A stretch of DNA of 64,000 nucleotides from Primulina eburnea (taxonomy: Eukaryota; Streptophyta; Magnoliopsida; Lamiales; Gesneriaceae). The notes below the pieces were generated by a model, which did not search any database, was not told where the DNA came from, and saw only the letters and a program-made list of their open reading frames with translations. The translations under genes and the position numbers were made by a program. Below are positions 46,131-58,413 of this stretch, piece after piece (positions within the stretch are counted from its first letter, which is position 1; every line of letters begins with the position of its first letter). The stretch is from NCBI RefSeq assembly GCF_022965805.1, contig NC_133102.1, positions 4,348,885 through 4,412,884 of the forward strand, written 5' to 3'.

Positions 46131-49100
46131 TCAATTGTCACGGATCAGATTCGTGGGCTCGCTCAAAACATAATTGGGTAACTCGTATTTGGCACCTGTA
46201 ATAAGATTACACTTTTAAGAAGATATAGAAGCGGGGTGGAAATTACATAAAGATATGATATGATTCACATTGGAAACTGATAAGCTTGAGCCAAGATCAA
46301 ACATATTTCGAACCAAATAATATTTTTTGTTCTTTATGAGTATTAATATGTTTATCGTTGTTTTAAAAATATCTTTAAAATTAAACAAGCACACATGTTC
46401 AAGCTATGTGATTCATGCTAATTTAGTTCGAACCACATGAATTGAGCTTAATTCGAATTTTAATTCAAGCTGAACTTGAGCAATATAGTTCATTCTTCTA
46501 CTTCGATCTGAGCTTCAAACCAATTAAAAACACTGTAACTAACTGAATTGAGCCAAAAGCTATTCATATTTTCAAATACAAGCTCGAGTTCTAATACCAA
46601 AAATACGAGAAATATTCAACTTGACTTGATCCATTTGCACCCAAAGTACAATAAAATGCAAACCTCTCTCATCATAGCAGATTGTTAAGTCAGAACTTTG
46701 AACGATAACTCCGGCACTATCCACAATTGCTTGTGCAAGAGTTAAATCAGCCTCCGATGCAGCCCGGAGTGCATCCCAAATCTCTGAACGTCGACAAAAA
46801 CCATTAGGAAATGAAACTTAATTGGAATTATCGGATTTCAAAATTTTCATATTGAATTGACGTTAACACTAGAAGTAACATCTAAATAATAATAGATATT
46901 TGAATCTCAAACATCAAATATGAACCAGGTTCAAATCTTCAACAAGAACAAACTTAGGTCTCTGAAAGAAAAAGTGATGCATCATACTAGCATTTGCAAA
47001 CGCATAATTTACAAGGGAACAGCGTCGAATTGCTCTCATCATATGTAGATTGTAACATTTGCAAAAGGTGAATTTCACGAATTTATTCATCACTACTTCC
47101 CAGCAGCTTTTTAAGTTACAGCCATGTCTAGCAGCACACATTTAGTATATAAAGATCGTTTTTTTAAAATTATCTTGCTTAATATAATACTTAGTGGCAC
47201 AACACACATCCAATATATAATGTTTTATAATCTATTAGACTGTTACCGTATATTAAAGGAACTGTGCCATACTCACTATCACCCTCTCAAGGTATAAAGC
47301 CCCCTCTTTTAAGTTTTTGTACATCTGCTGGTACGTACTAATGAGGAGAGAGTATTACAGTATACCTTAAACTCTTGGTATCTCTTGGTATAAAGCCCCC
47401 TCTTTTAAGCCCCCTCTTTTAAGCCCCCTCAAACCATTATTAGATGGAGGGATAACAAGTCATCGAAGCACACTCAACATATGTGTGTAATAAAGCATAT
47501 ATTTGAACTTGTATTATAGAACCAATTCTCATATGCATACCAAATTTTATTTCCATGTGTTGTAACATAATTATTTATAAACCAATAAAGGATGAGAGTA
47601 AAATTAGAGAACTGCTCAACAGCTCAAACTACACAAGCAATCTTTTACTCCAAAGTAGCCAATTCACTGACATGGCAAATAACTTAAACATCATAAGAGA
47701 ATGAAAGGTCTACAAACCAAAGAACCACGCCAAACTGCACTACAAGCTCAAAATTTTAACTTGAAAGTGGGGAGGGAAGACAAATGTTTCCAGTTCCATC
47801 AATTATAGACAAAAAGATAGCTTAAAACTTGGTATCAAATTCTTGCAGATAACTAACATGGTTTCAGATCAAGTAAGCAAGAGTGTCATGGCAATGAAGC
47901 ATGGAAATAGTTTTCGATGTGATAAAAATAGAAATCAAGATGATCCAAATGAATTCAAGAAGGTGAAAAAACTTGAGGTAAATGAAGCCCCGTGAAATAA
48001 AATTACATAAATGCTGAAGTTGAGAACTCTTTAGCATAACAAATCAGATATTGTATGACTTCATTTCTCTTAAACTTTACATGATCTAACTTCCTAAATC
48101 ATATTGGGAGAAGCATATGATCTATCTTCTTTAGGGGCATGCCAAAATATATGACAATTTGTTATACCTGCAGCCTTGTGATAACCATATATAATAATAG
48201 AACACCATAGCTTATTTACATATAATCATCTGAAGAATCCCACAGCTCGTTCTTGAGCTTAATGTGATGATTATAAAAAGATATGTAGAAAAATAAATAA
48301 TGATACACCTTTCCGACCACCATAATGTGGAGCAGTATCCCAGAACTCCTCACGCATCTGTACCAGTTGTGCTCTAGTTATAGCTTCTGAATGCTTCCAC
48401 GCCTTGGGTTTTCTTATTTTCTTTGAAGTTTCTGGATTCAGATAAGAAGTCAAAACTATGAGGCAGTTAAAATAAAACGAAGTCCAGATTTATACTATTG
48501 AATCTGTATGTCAAATTTAAGAAGCTAATACTACAGCAAGCATCAGAATTGATGCATCATGCATGAGACACACAGAAGGCACAAATAAATATTGCATTGC
48601 TCGTTCATAAAGCATAAAATGTGACTAAGTTGAGGATTCTTTAAAAAAAACATCGAAATTATTGGTGCTAGCGCGATATGAAACAACGTGCAACTTGTTC
48701 TATTAATCCTTAGAATAGGATCAATTGTAGTTTGTGATCATTATTCCTTATACTAGATTATATCTCCAAGCTCAAAAACCCAATCAATCCTTAGAATAGG
48801 ATCAATTGTAGTTTGTGATCATTATTCCTTATACTAGATTATATCTCCGAGCTCAAAAACCCAAGCACGAAGTTGACTATCCAATATCCATCCAGCAAGA
48901 TCGTATATAAATTTATATTTCTCTAGGTTTTGCATTAAAATAGATGTTCCACCAAGCCACTAAAATTACAATCTGGTTATAGGAGGATTCAGTGTATGAA
49001 ACATAAGTCTGAGAAAATGCAGACTCAGGAAACACGGCCGTTCTTTTTACTTTTTTACTTTCTTCACCAAGTCAAAGTTTCGTAATATTGAAGCCTCAGG

Positions 49101-49531
49101 CCTCGAACAAATCAGAGAAATCTTTCATGTTTAATGGAACATGTTGAATAAATCCAATTCTCAATCAACTCATTTTTCCAAGTGCGAAACTCCATGTAGA
49201 AAACAATAAATTTACCAAGCACCGATTGAAGATTGGAATAAAATCAGAGAAGAATAACTCTCTATTCACGCCAACATTCGAAAAATCAAACAGCTGTCAC
49301 AATCAGGAGCTAGATTTAAATTCAGCAAAGCCCAGACACGGAGTCTCAACAACACGACATTTTTAAAAAAAAAATCTATGAAGCGAAGATATAATTTTAC
49401 AGTCAAATAACTAATGGTGAACCCCAAAAACAGTGCCCCTCGTTGAAATTCAAGAAAACAATAGTTCAATCCAGTGAGAAACGCAACAAAAGAGTACCCT
49501 CTCCCTTCAAGCGTGATCCAGCGCAGCCCAT
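46131..49531 (-). CDS. Ubiquitin-domain-containing protein (UBTD1/2-like, plant short form), four exons
   Basis: Exons on the minus strand: 49531-49498, 48431-48309, 46783-46664 and 46195-46131. Phases (1,1,1) join to 113 residues and TGA. The start MGCAGS carries a Gly2 and Cys3 that suit N-myristoylation/palmitoylation. The rest is the UBTD N-terminal domain: KIRKPKAWKH, LVQMREEFWDTAPHYGGRK, EIWDALRAASEADLTLAQAI, VDSAGVIVQSSDLTICYDERG and AKYELPNYVLSEPTNLI. In animals this domain binds ubiquitin-conjugating enzymes and precedes a ubiquitin-like domain; the plant short form, as I remember it, has only this domain, and none follows here. The 34-base first exon is too short to stand out as a reading frame; it was found by requiring the MGC start and a phase-1 donor. 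Intron 1 contains an 81-base tandem duplication. Confidence 0.88.
48705..48866. repeat. Tandem duplication, period 81 bases
   Basis: AATCCTTAGAATAGGATCAA starts at 48705 and again at 48786; the two units differ at about one position (CTCCAAGC against CTCCGAGC). It lies in intron 1 of the UBTD-like gene. Confidence 0.9.
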
Positions 49532-49754
49532 ATCGCCAGCCACTGATTTCACTCCGGTAAGAAATCCTACTAATCGAACCAAAACAGCAGATATTTGTGG
49601 TGTTTCTTTTTCAATTTAGAGGTAATCTGGCTTTTCTTCTCCTGCGAGTTAAGCACTGAAAATCGAAAGAAGGGAGGGAGTCCACTATTGTTTCAGAAAC
49701 CACGAGAAATAAGGAGAATAAATATTTTAGGTAATCAAATGTTTTTTTTAGGAA

Positions 49755-49920
49755 AAAATGTCGTGTCACGGTCTCAGCGATATATTTTGTGTGATATATA
49801 TTTTATTTACGTCATCTATGAAAAAATATTACTTTTTATGCTAAGAGTATTATTTTTTATTGTGAATATCGGTAAGATTGACCCGTCTCACATATAAAGA
49901 TTCGTAAGAACGTCTCACTA
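49755..49920 (+). mobile_element. GTGAGAC-palindrome MITE, copy g (degraded)
   Basis: Core AAAAAATATTACTTTTTATGCTAAGAG and TGTGAATATCGGTAAGATTGACCCGTCTCAC are well kept; the outer palindromes are damaged (GTGTCACGGTCTCAGC and GTAAGAACGTCTCAC). Confidence 0.75.
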
Positions 49921-50094
49921 GAGACTTATTCTTTTATTAATATTGATTTAATGAACACTATGTTTTTATATCAAAATAAAATAAAAATAATATCATATTT
50001 TGATCGATTCGAATTCAAACTCATGTGTTTTGGACAATATAATACATTGTCATTATACTATGTCATATCTAATTGATATTACTAATATATATTA

Positions 50095-50350
50095 TCTTAG
50101 TCGAGTTTTTTCACGTTTAGGTCGAGTTTGAGTCATTTTTTCATATTTATGTCGAAGTTTTAACACTTAGGTCGAGTTATTCACATTTGAATCGAGCATG
50201 AGGCTAGTTTTTTCGCATTTGGTTTGAGTTTGGGCTGAGCTTTTCATATTTTGGTCGAATTTTTTCATATTTTGATATGTTTCACATTGGAGTCAATGTT
50301 TTCATATTTCGGTCTGTAGTTTGGGTCATTTGGGACGGAGTCTTGGGTGG
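50095..50350. repeat. Degenerate minisatellite based on TTTTTCATATTTNGGTCGAGTTTGG
   Basis: About eight imperfect units of roughly 25-35 bases in the same orientation, with variants such as TTTTTTCACGTTTAGGTCGAGTTTGAG, TTTTTTCGCATTTGGTTTGAGTTTGGG and TTTTCATATTTCGGTCTGTAGTTTGGG. Confidence 0.6.
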
Positions 50351-50684
50351 ATTTTTTTGTCTAAGTAGAGTTCGTGATAAAATTTTATTTGATTAATATG
50401 ATTTTTTTTATGAACCAAATAATAAAATTAGGACGTACATTTTTTCGATTTAGATTTACCTCATTTTTCCTATTTTAAATTGTAAATATTTCTTATAATA
50501 CTTTCCGTAAGATACCAAACATAGACAATAACTTAATATACAATTTAATGAAAAAAATATTCTGTTGAAAACTATATTTGATTTTATATATATAAAAAGT
50601 AAGTTTTTCATTTAAATTTCTTGTTATATATCAATGTTTCACTAATATTTTGGAAAAGAGTACAAATAATATGTTTATTCATAG
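50351..50684. other. Intergenic, nothing recognised
   Basis: AT-rich sequence. Confidence 0.35.
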
Positions 50685-50811
50685 GCAAAAACGTGTGAGC
50701 GGTTCACGTACTTGTGAGACGTATTTTATTTGGTAGCCCAAAAAAGAGTAAATGCTAAAGTATTACTTATTGTCATTGGGTAGGGTATCCTTCATATATC
50801 GTGAGACGGCT
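50685..50811 (+). mobile_element. GTGAGAC-palindrome MITE, copy h (shortened)
   Basis: CAAAAACGTGTGAGCGGTTCACGTACTTGTGAGACG at the left, shortened core AAATGCTAAAGTATTACTTATTGTCATTGGGTAGGG, CGTGAGACGGCTC at the right. Many short deletions. Confidence 0.65.
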
Positions 50812-53222
50812 CTTCATTTTTAACAAAATATAACCGTTTTTTGGAATATTTTTTCCCCAACAAGTTTTGGGGTGGGAAATTCGCAAAAAAGATGACCGAA
50901 ACAGGGAGGAGAGTGAGAGAGTGACGCGTTCAATTCAGCGCGTTATGTGCACATTGCTCCTTTTTTCATATGATGATGATTAAAAACATATGCTTTAATA
51001 TTTTTTCTAAAAAAGTAAATAATAATAATAGGATTGTAATCTTCTAACATGTGATAACCAGATCCATATATAAATAAGATCAACTTTACTGAAAGAGATA
51101 TTAAGTATATGAGACAAATTTTCAATCCGATTCGATCTATAAAATATATTAGTTTTTAAAATAATAATATAAATTTTCTCTTTTTGCAATCAGTCATCTC
51201 TCCCTTCTCATCTCTTTCCAAGTATGCGAGACATATTTCCGATCTGATCAATAAAGATATTAATTTTTTTACGTCTAACATATTATTTTTTCTGCAAAAA
51301 TATTTTTTTGTTAGTACTTTTTATATAAAAAATATTCCATAATATATGTTGATTTGAGAGAAAATTACTGTTTTTTAGATATAAACGGAGTCTCATCTCC
51401 GTGTAATATATTTGCATAGAAGTCCTACTCAACCATATAAACTGATAATCGTGACGTAGGAAAATGTATAAAAATCGAAAGACGCTATAAATCAAAATAT
51501 CATTGAACTATAAAATTTAAATACTAAATTTTCTACTTTGACATTATTATTATTATTATTGAGTAAAGTAAAAAAATAAAAATAAACAATTTTTAGGGCA
51601 TAATTTAAATTTTGACAATCATATTTTGAATTGAAACCCCTCAACGATTGAATAATACTTTCCGTTGAGACAATTGTCTCTTCGCCAACACCCTATATAT
51701 TCATCTTTGTCCCAATTATTGTTCTTCCTCTGCACAATTTTGAAGTTCCAAATCAAGATCCGAGAGATCAATCGCGTAGCAAATCCTTGATTTTTCGCGT
51801 TTTGGAAGATTCGTGACCCAGTCGTTCAATTTCAGATTTTCATGATCCACAAATTTCCCGTAAATACCTACCATTTTTCAGATTGAATATTATTGTCACT
51901 GATTATTCTTGTTTTTAGGTTTCTTGTGAGGATATCAATAAGGAAGGACCATGTGATTGGATTTCGTATTGTTTGATGTAGCGAAATCGACTAGGAAGTG
52001 CTTTCTGGGTTCTTAATTCTTGACGAGATTGTTTTTATTTACGAAGAAAAGGAATTTTAGTGCAACTGTTTTATTTCTCTTTTGTGCTCTGAAAATTGTA
52101 GATCGGTTACTGGAGAAGAAGCCTCTGCTTATCTCATGAACTAGTTTGTCATGGTCTTTGATCACTGTATCCGCTTCTTTTTGTGAGATTACTTTCATGG
52201 AGGACGACTTTGTGTACCCATTTCATATTGATTGCTGTTATTGTGATTAGCTATATTCTTGTTATAGGTTTCTTTTAATAAATCTTTTTTCATGGACTGT
52301 AATTGATTAGAAAGCGTTTAATGTGTTTTTGAATCTTGAAAAAATTTCAATTTCCTCACTTCTTGGATGTTTTTACTTTTCACATTTGTTACTGGCTTCT
52401 CATAGTCCCTGACTATTCTTTCTTGATTCTTGAAAGAATTTCGATTTCCTCACTTTTTCGCTGTTTTTACTGGTTGAATCTGTTATTGGTGTCTCATAGC
52501 CTTTGACTATACTTTCACTTTCTATGATTAATGAACTACGCCGTTGCTATCCATCAAAATTGGATAGGATTCTGCCACTTGTCTGTTACCTGCCTTTAAC
52601 TTCATAAGAATACTTGATCTATATTAACTATCAATATCATTGTCTACGGTCACACTTAATTATCATTTCATATTTTATTTGTTTTTATTTCTCATCGGAC
52701 AAAGAATAATTAGGGATTCCCAAAATAGAGTTTTGCGCAAAAGTTCAAAACTAGAAGGTTTTTCTGGCGTAGTAGTTTTTTTTTTACGACAAAGGCTACT
52801 GTTGAACAAATCTAGATTTTAGTTTCTAAATAAAGAACACATCTTCTGCATATTACACATTTCCAATGGGTGCAGATATTTAGTTTTGTTCCCTGAGAAA
52901 ACTTTTGATGACGTAAAATGTTCATCAATTCCTTGTCCATTTTATCAATTCACCAAGCATGAATTGTTTGCATTTTGTGTCAGGTTCTTAATATATTTGT
53001 AAATATTATACTGGAATGAATGAAACTAGTAATTATAAGTACTTATATCAATCTGAAATTGCTAAGAAGTTTCCATGTTTGCATCCTAGGTCTGACTTGG
53101 AGTTGTTTCTGATACTTTTTTAGGAGTTGGTTCATTTTGGCTATGACTCTGAATTCTGATCACCATTTGTCAAACATGATATTGCATTTGAAATCTAAGA
53201 AGACATGGAGAGGTAGGACCTT
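50812..53222. other. Intergenic and probable 5' leader of the kinase gene
   Basis: 51700-51900 looks like a transcribed leader (TATATTCATC... then a pyrimidine-rich stretch followed by an AGATTTTCATGATCCACAAATTTCCC|GTAAAT-like border) and a TTTTTAG|GAGTTGG acceptor at about 53122 could begin the exon that holds the ATG at 53223. No other gene is supported. Confidence 0.35.
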
Positions 53223-56053
53223 ATGGGGCCGGTCAGTGCACCAGCTCCTAATACCCAATGTTGGCCATCAAGCCTCGTTGAGAAACTTCAATTAATTTCC
53301 GTGGATTCGTCTGATGATAACTTGAGTTCTAAAGAATTGAGAAGCCAGCATGATTTTGGGGTACCAGAATTTCAGAATGCATCACAAACCCTGGGGGACA
53401 CTGGAAAACTTTACGAAACAATTCCTGATGGTTTCTATTTTGTCACTCCTGTAAGTTGTGCTTGCCTGAATTCAAACATGTATATAAATCTTAGTAATTT
53501 CAATTATCAACCTAGTTTACTAGTTAAAGAAAATTAGTCCAACTTTACTTCTTTACTTTCAAATTCAACTTGATTAGGTCAACCTTTGGTTTTTGTCTTA
53601 TTCTTATTTTTATATCTGTGTGAAATATTTGATACCAAAATCTGTTGGAACTACGTGTCTGTATCGATATGCTTGCATTTAAACTTGGGTTACTAGTAGT
53701 TTCTATCATCATAGCTGTTTTAGTTTTTGCATCATAATACTTTTGCAATAGCTGTGTCTTAACATTTTTAATATGTGTCACTTTGTCAAGAAAATAATTT
53801 TCCCTCGATAATGTACATGAATGTGTCATATTGTGGTTTCAGGGGATAAACAATTGTATGCAATTATGAGCAAGTCCTTAATTTGGAAGCTTCCATGTTT
53901 GCATTTCGCCCTATATAGCTTGCTAATTCCCGTAATTGTGGATTGAAATGTTCCCGCATTGAAATATTCATTCCATCTGGCAATTACTGCTAGCATAGCT
54001 GCATTTTTTCTTCTGTACTGGGTTTTATGATCTTCTCATATCGAATAAATTTGTTTTTTAAAATAACTTCTGATTTCTTGAGAAATCCGTGGTTAATGTA
54101 AAATTTCTAATGTGTAGCATTTTGACATTTTTTCCTACCACGTAATGCTTTGTGCATTGTAGGAAAGAAGATTCAAATAACTTTTTAATAGTGTTCCTTC
54201 ATTGGATGACCTTCACACTCTGGATATAGAGGGGCTTCGGCTGAATGTAATTGTTGTTGATGCTCATAAAGATAAGAAGCTTTTCATTTTACAGCAGCTG
54301 GCAGCCACTTTGGCAAAGGGACTGCATTCAAGTCCTGCTGCAATGGTCAAGAAGATAAGCGGATTGGTGAGCCCCTTTTGTACCCGACCCAAACATCATG
54401 TTTAGGCCACTAAGTGAGCATGGACAATTGTTACTCTCCAAAAAATCGTATCACAGACTCACAAGTCTTTGGATAGCAAGATTCAAACGATTTTCATGTA
54501 TGTAATTTCTAGCTATATATTATCAATTAAATTTCCATTAAGTATATCAAAATGGCTAAGGATATATCATTCGTCAAGGCACCAGAAACTAGCAGCACTA
54601 ATATGCCGCACATTATACCACGGGAACAACTTCATAGCATAACAACTAGGCCAATAAACCTAGGTTAAATAAATATCCCATTTCCTCAAAAAGAGGGATA
54701 GAGAGGAGAGACAAACACATGCATTACTTGATTTATTATCACCTATAGCTTTTGATAGCGTTAAGTGCTTGTTTCTAGGATCGATATTCAGAGCCAAAAT
54801 CATATGTTTGATTCCTATGACTGGCTTTTTGATACAATTATTGGAAGTTATTGTTGAGGGCAGCAATTTCTTTTGCTGATGCTACTATCAAAACATGGTA
54901 TTTAAATATTTCTTGGTTCCATGAAATTATTCGTACCATTATCACCAATTATAGGTTTTGACATTATGGCACGCAGTTGGTCTTACATGATTAATGGATA
55001 AGAAAAGAAGTGGCAACATGAAATTAGTTTAATTATTGCTAGATAGAGATTATCTATTGAAGACCAAAAAATGTGTACTGTAGTGGGTTTATCTATAAGT
55101 TGGAATGATGGTACATGTTTAAAACTTCCTGGCCAGTTACATTACGCTCTGAAATGGCCACTGTAGATAAACAAGCTGCATAAAACAGTGTGATCCACCG
55201 TTTTTCTTTAGCTACTTTGTACCATTTACCGGTCTGCGATTTCTTCAAACGACCAAAATCAGAATCAGATCCAGTAGAGGGTGCCCTTGAAGAAGCCTCT
55301 CACTCACTGAAAAATCAAGGCATCCATATACTGTGTCAGATAAAGCATGGTTCTTGCCATTCCCGGGCAATCTTATTCAAAGTTCTGGCCGACACTATTT
55401 GGCTTGAATGTAGGCTTATGGTGGTAAATGTCATCTTTATCAAAGCTCCATGTTTTGTTCTTTTTTAACTAGCAACCTGTTGTCATAGACATTTATAAGT
55501 CTCTATCCGAGTAGATGTCTATTCTGAAAAAAATTTAATAAACTTCGGGTCCTCAGGGTTTACCTTGAGAAGATGTGACAGATTCCTATTAGCACATATC
55601 CGTCTTAGTTATTTCAGATTCAATAGAACTTTTGGTTGATCTTGGTTTATTAATTAACCATTTCTCTTACGAATGGGTCCATAAAATTCCTGTGGCGGTT
55701 TTTTCAGGTTCCTAAAATTTAATGAGTACAGTATTTAGTATGGACTGGTACTTACAGCTACGCAATAAACATGTCAGTGAATTAAATTTGGCATTTTGGT
55801 ATTTCATTATTTCCAGCGTTTGCTAACAATTAATGGTGCTTGGATTATTTTACCCACTTACTGTTTCTTCATTTTGTCCTCAGTTTTTAATTTTTCTTGT
55901 TATCTAATGGGGTAAAAGGACATGTTTTATGTTTTTATACTTCTCAAATTATATACCAAATTTCAGGTCTGCTGGGGCATCTCCGATAGAAACCTGCAGG
56001 AGAAGACGGCACTGTATTAGCATGATTCCTGAGATTGGTGACGATATTGTGAG
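53223..56053 (+). pseudogene. Raf/EDR1-like MAP3K, regulatory half with multiple lesions
   Basis: Recognisable exons are 53223-53450 (WPSSLVEKLQLIS...IPDGFYFVTP), 54163-54366 (ERRFK, stop, LFNSVPSLDDLHTLDIEG...MVKKISGL), 55232-55423 (VCDFFKRPKSES...IKHGSCHSRAILFKVLADT) and 55967-56053 (SAGASPIETCRRRR...IPEIGDDIV). They follow the order of the EDR1/CTR1-type peptidase-like regulatory domain of plant Raf-like kinases. Damage: a TAA at 54178-54180 where the family has Glu; CG instead of AG before 55232; and a remnant exon near 55620 (SIELLVDL) out of frame, with the neighbouring GLPNDGTVECVDSY-type exon not found. A TAG precedes the ATG at 53223 in frame, fixing the start. The protein made from this start would end after about 81 residues. 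Confidence 0.7.
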
Positions 56054-58413
56054 GTTGTTCATCCTTAAGTATTGGTATTTTTAAATGTCTTGTAAGCCTA
56101 GGGTGATAGTATAAATTTGGTCGTCTGCTTTTTCATTCCTTTTGGAAATTTGTTCATTGCATGCTCCCCACAATGTTGGAATAGTTAAATATGTTCTGCT
56201 GTGATTATGATTGTCAAAACAATCATAAAGAGTGCGATGCAATTTTAAGAACCATCATGTATTATCGGAGTTCAAAATTAGGACATGCAAATTATATAAT
56301 TTCCATGGAATTTTTTTAATTCATAACATATATGGAAATAGGATACAAATCCTTAGGAGAAGATTGGCCCCAAAGGAAAAATATTCTTCCCTCATCCCTA
56401 GCATAACTTAGAACCAACACGGCTACCCAAAAACACGGAATGCTTCATAAATAAAATGACCTGAACTTTATTCCCTCACTCCCCTGCTTGTCACTTGTGG
56501 ATTTCTTTAGGCTCCCAGGTGGGCTTTCCTTCTATACACTTTGTGCGCTAGAGCCTATAAAGGTCTTTAGCCTTCAATCTTATTCCCTTCTCTGCTCGAA
56601 GCTAACCATGTCTCTAACATTATCTCTGTTTTCTCCTTTTGTTTTCACACAAAGGACTGTTGAACCAACATGCATTAAAATGTTGCGTAAAAATCAGGTC
56701 TGTCTGATGCACTATGTTAAAAATATGTGGTTATGAGAGGCTGCGCATTATAGAAAGATGTATTACAAGGTTTCGATTGCCTGATGCATTATCTGAAGAC
56801 TGCATAACAGATAGGCTATCATATTGCATCTTTCTGTTCAATCGTAGGAGAAAAGATTGTCCAAATAAAACCCATTAAACTATTCAATTACATTATGTGC
56901 TGTGGCATAAGCTTTTTATTACTGTCTTGCGCGAACAGATGATAGACTAGATGGGATTTCCAATGTTTGTGTAATTTTTTGAAAAGCCATAAAGCTGGTG
57001 TTTTTTGAAGAACATGGACTATATTCTGATTTGATTGCTTGGAACAGAATTATTAACATGGCATGGTAGAATTTCTAAAACGTAAATGTTGACTTCAATT
57101 TGCTGGAACTAAACCTGATTGAATGTTGTATTTATGAAGACCTTTAAAATTTGGGGGATTCCTGGTTTTTGCTTGATAATGTAATGAAGTTGCAACTTCA
57201 GTTTGCAAACTTTTGCGACCCTTTGATCTGCAGGTGGGAACTTTTTCAGTGGTTTTAAAATTTTCCTATAAAGGTAATTTTTAAAATTTAATAACCTAAG
57301 TTTTTATTGACAATTGTCTGTGGTGAAAATCTCCTCACAATAAAATTATGGCATTTAAGAAAGGGTCCCACTACTATGTGCATGCATGGTATTGTGATGT
57401 AATTTCTTCGGTGAGCTTTGGCGTGAATTGACTTGGTTGGGGAAAAGTCTGCTGTATTTTAATACATTTGGTAGCTATACCAGCTTTTTTGGTAAAGCTA
57501 CGTCATTTCACTTTTGTCCGTGAAATTAATTCTATTGCTGTTCAAGAATTGAATAAGAATCTGATGTGAAATCGTTTTCTGGTGGAACTGATAAATTCAT
57601 TTAGTAGTTGTTCTACAAGCGAAAATGATAATAGCTCTGATCTTCAAGAAAGTGTATGCTCTCCTCTTTGCTTCTTTCTTGAAGGAATTCTGCAAATGTT
57701 TTTTTCACCTTCAATTCAGTAATTTTAAGCTATGTTTCAAACCATACATTGTGTGTGTATTCTTAGATGCAAATTAACATCTTTCCTTGTTTCTTTCTTT
57801 CTTTTCTTCACTTTTCTTTTAGTTGTGCGTGGATTGATGGTTTTCGAAATGATGGATTTCAAATCTATGATTAAAATTCCTTGACTTGCTTGGAAGTGAC
57901 AAAATTCAAGTAACTCTATTATCAAGTTAAATAATTTTAGTAATAATTGCTGTAATTTCGAATACAATCAAAAAAATTGTCATTTGAAATTAATTCCTCA
58001 AATTTATCCCCCAATTCATATCAAATCCATCAATCTAAGAGCAAGTGCATGCTTATATGTTTTATTTAAAATGAGTTTCTTACTCAAAAATTTCTTACCC
58101 ATCTTCTTCGCAAATTAAATTTTTTTGTACATTTTTGCAGCCTGAAGGCCTTAAACAACAGATGTCTTTTTCTTGCAGGAATTCCTTATTTTGTTATCAT
58201 TTGGTCTATTTCAAATAAGAAATTTTCCTTCTCAGGTGTCAAAGTCGAGTCTAGATGACCATGATGGAATGTATGGCCAAAAACTTTTGACAGATATTTT
58301 CCGTAGCAAGCAAAAAAAGCACCCACAAGGCGATCTCATTGCCTTCATCTCATCATTTTTCCAATCAAGCTTCTACTGTGAGTGAGCCCACAGAGGTTTT
58401 TGCCAGTTCCAAT

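Noticed and set aside
53832..53880. Possible extra kinase-gene exon after TTTCAG at about 53842
   Set aside because: It stops after eight codons in the needed phase and has no similarity; the next family exon begins at 54163.
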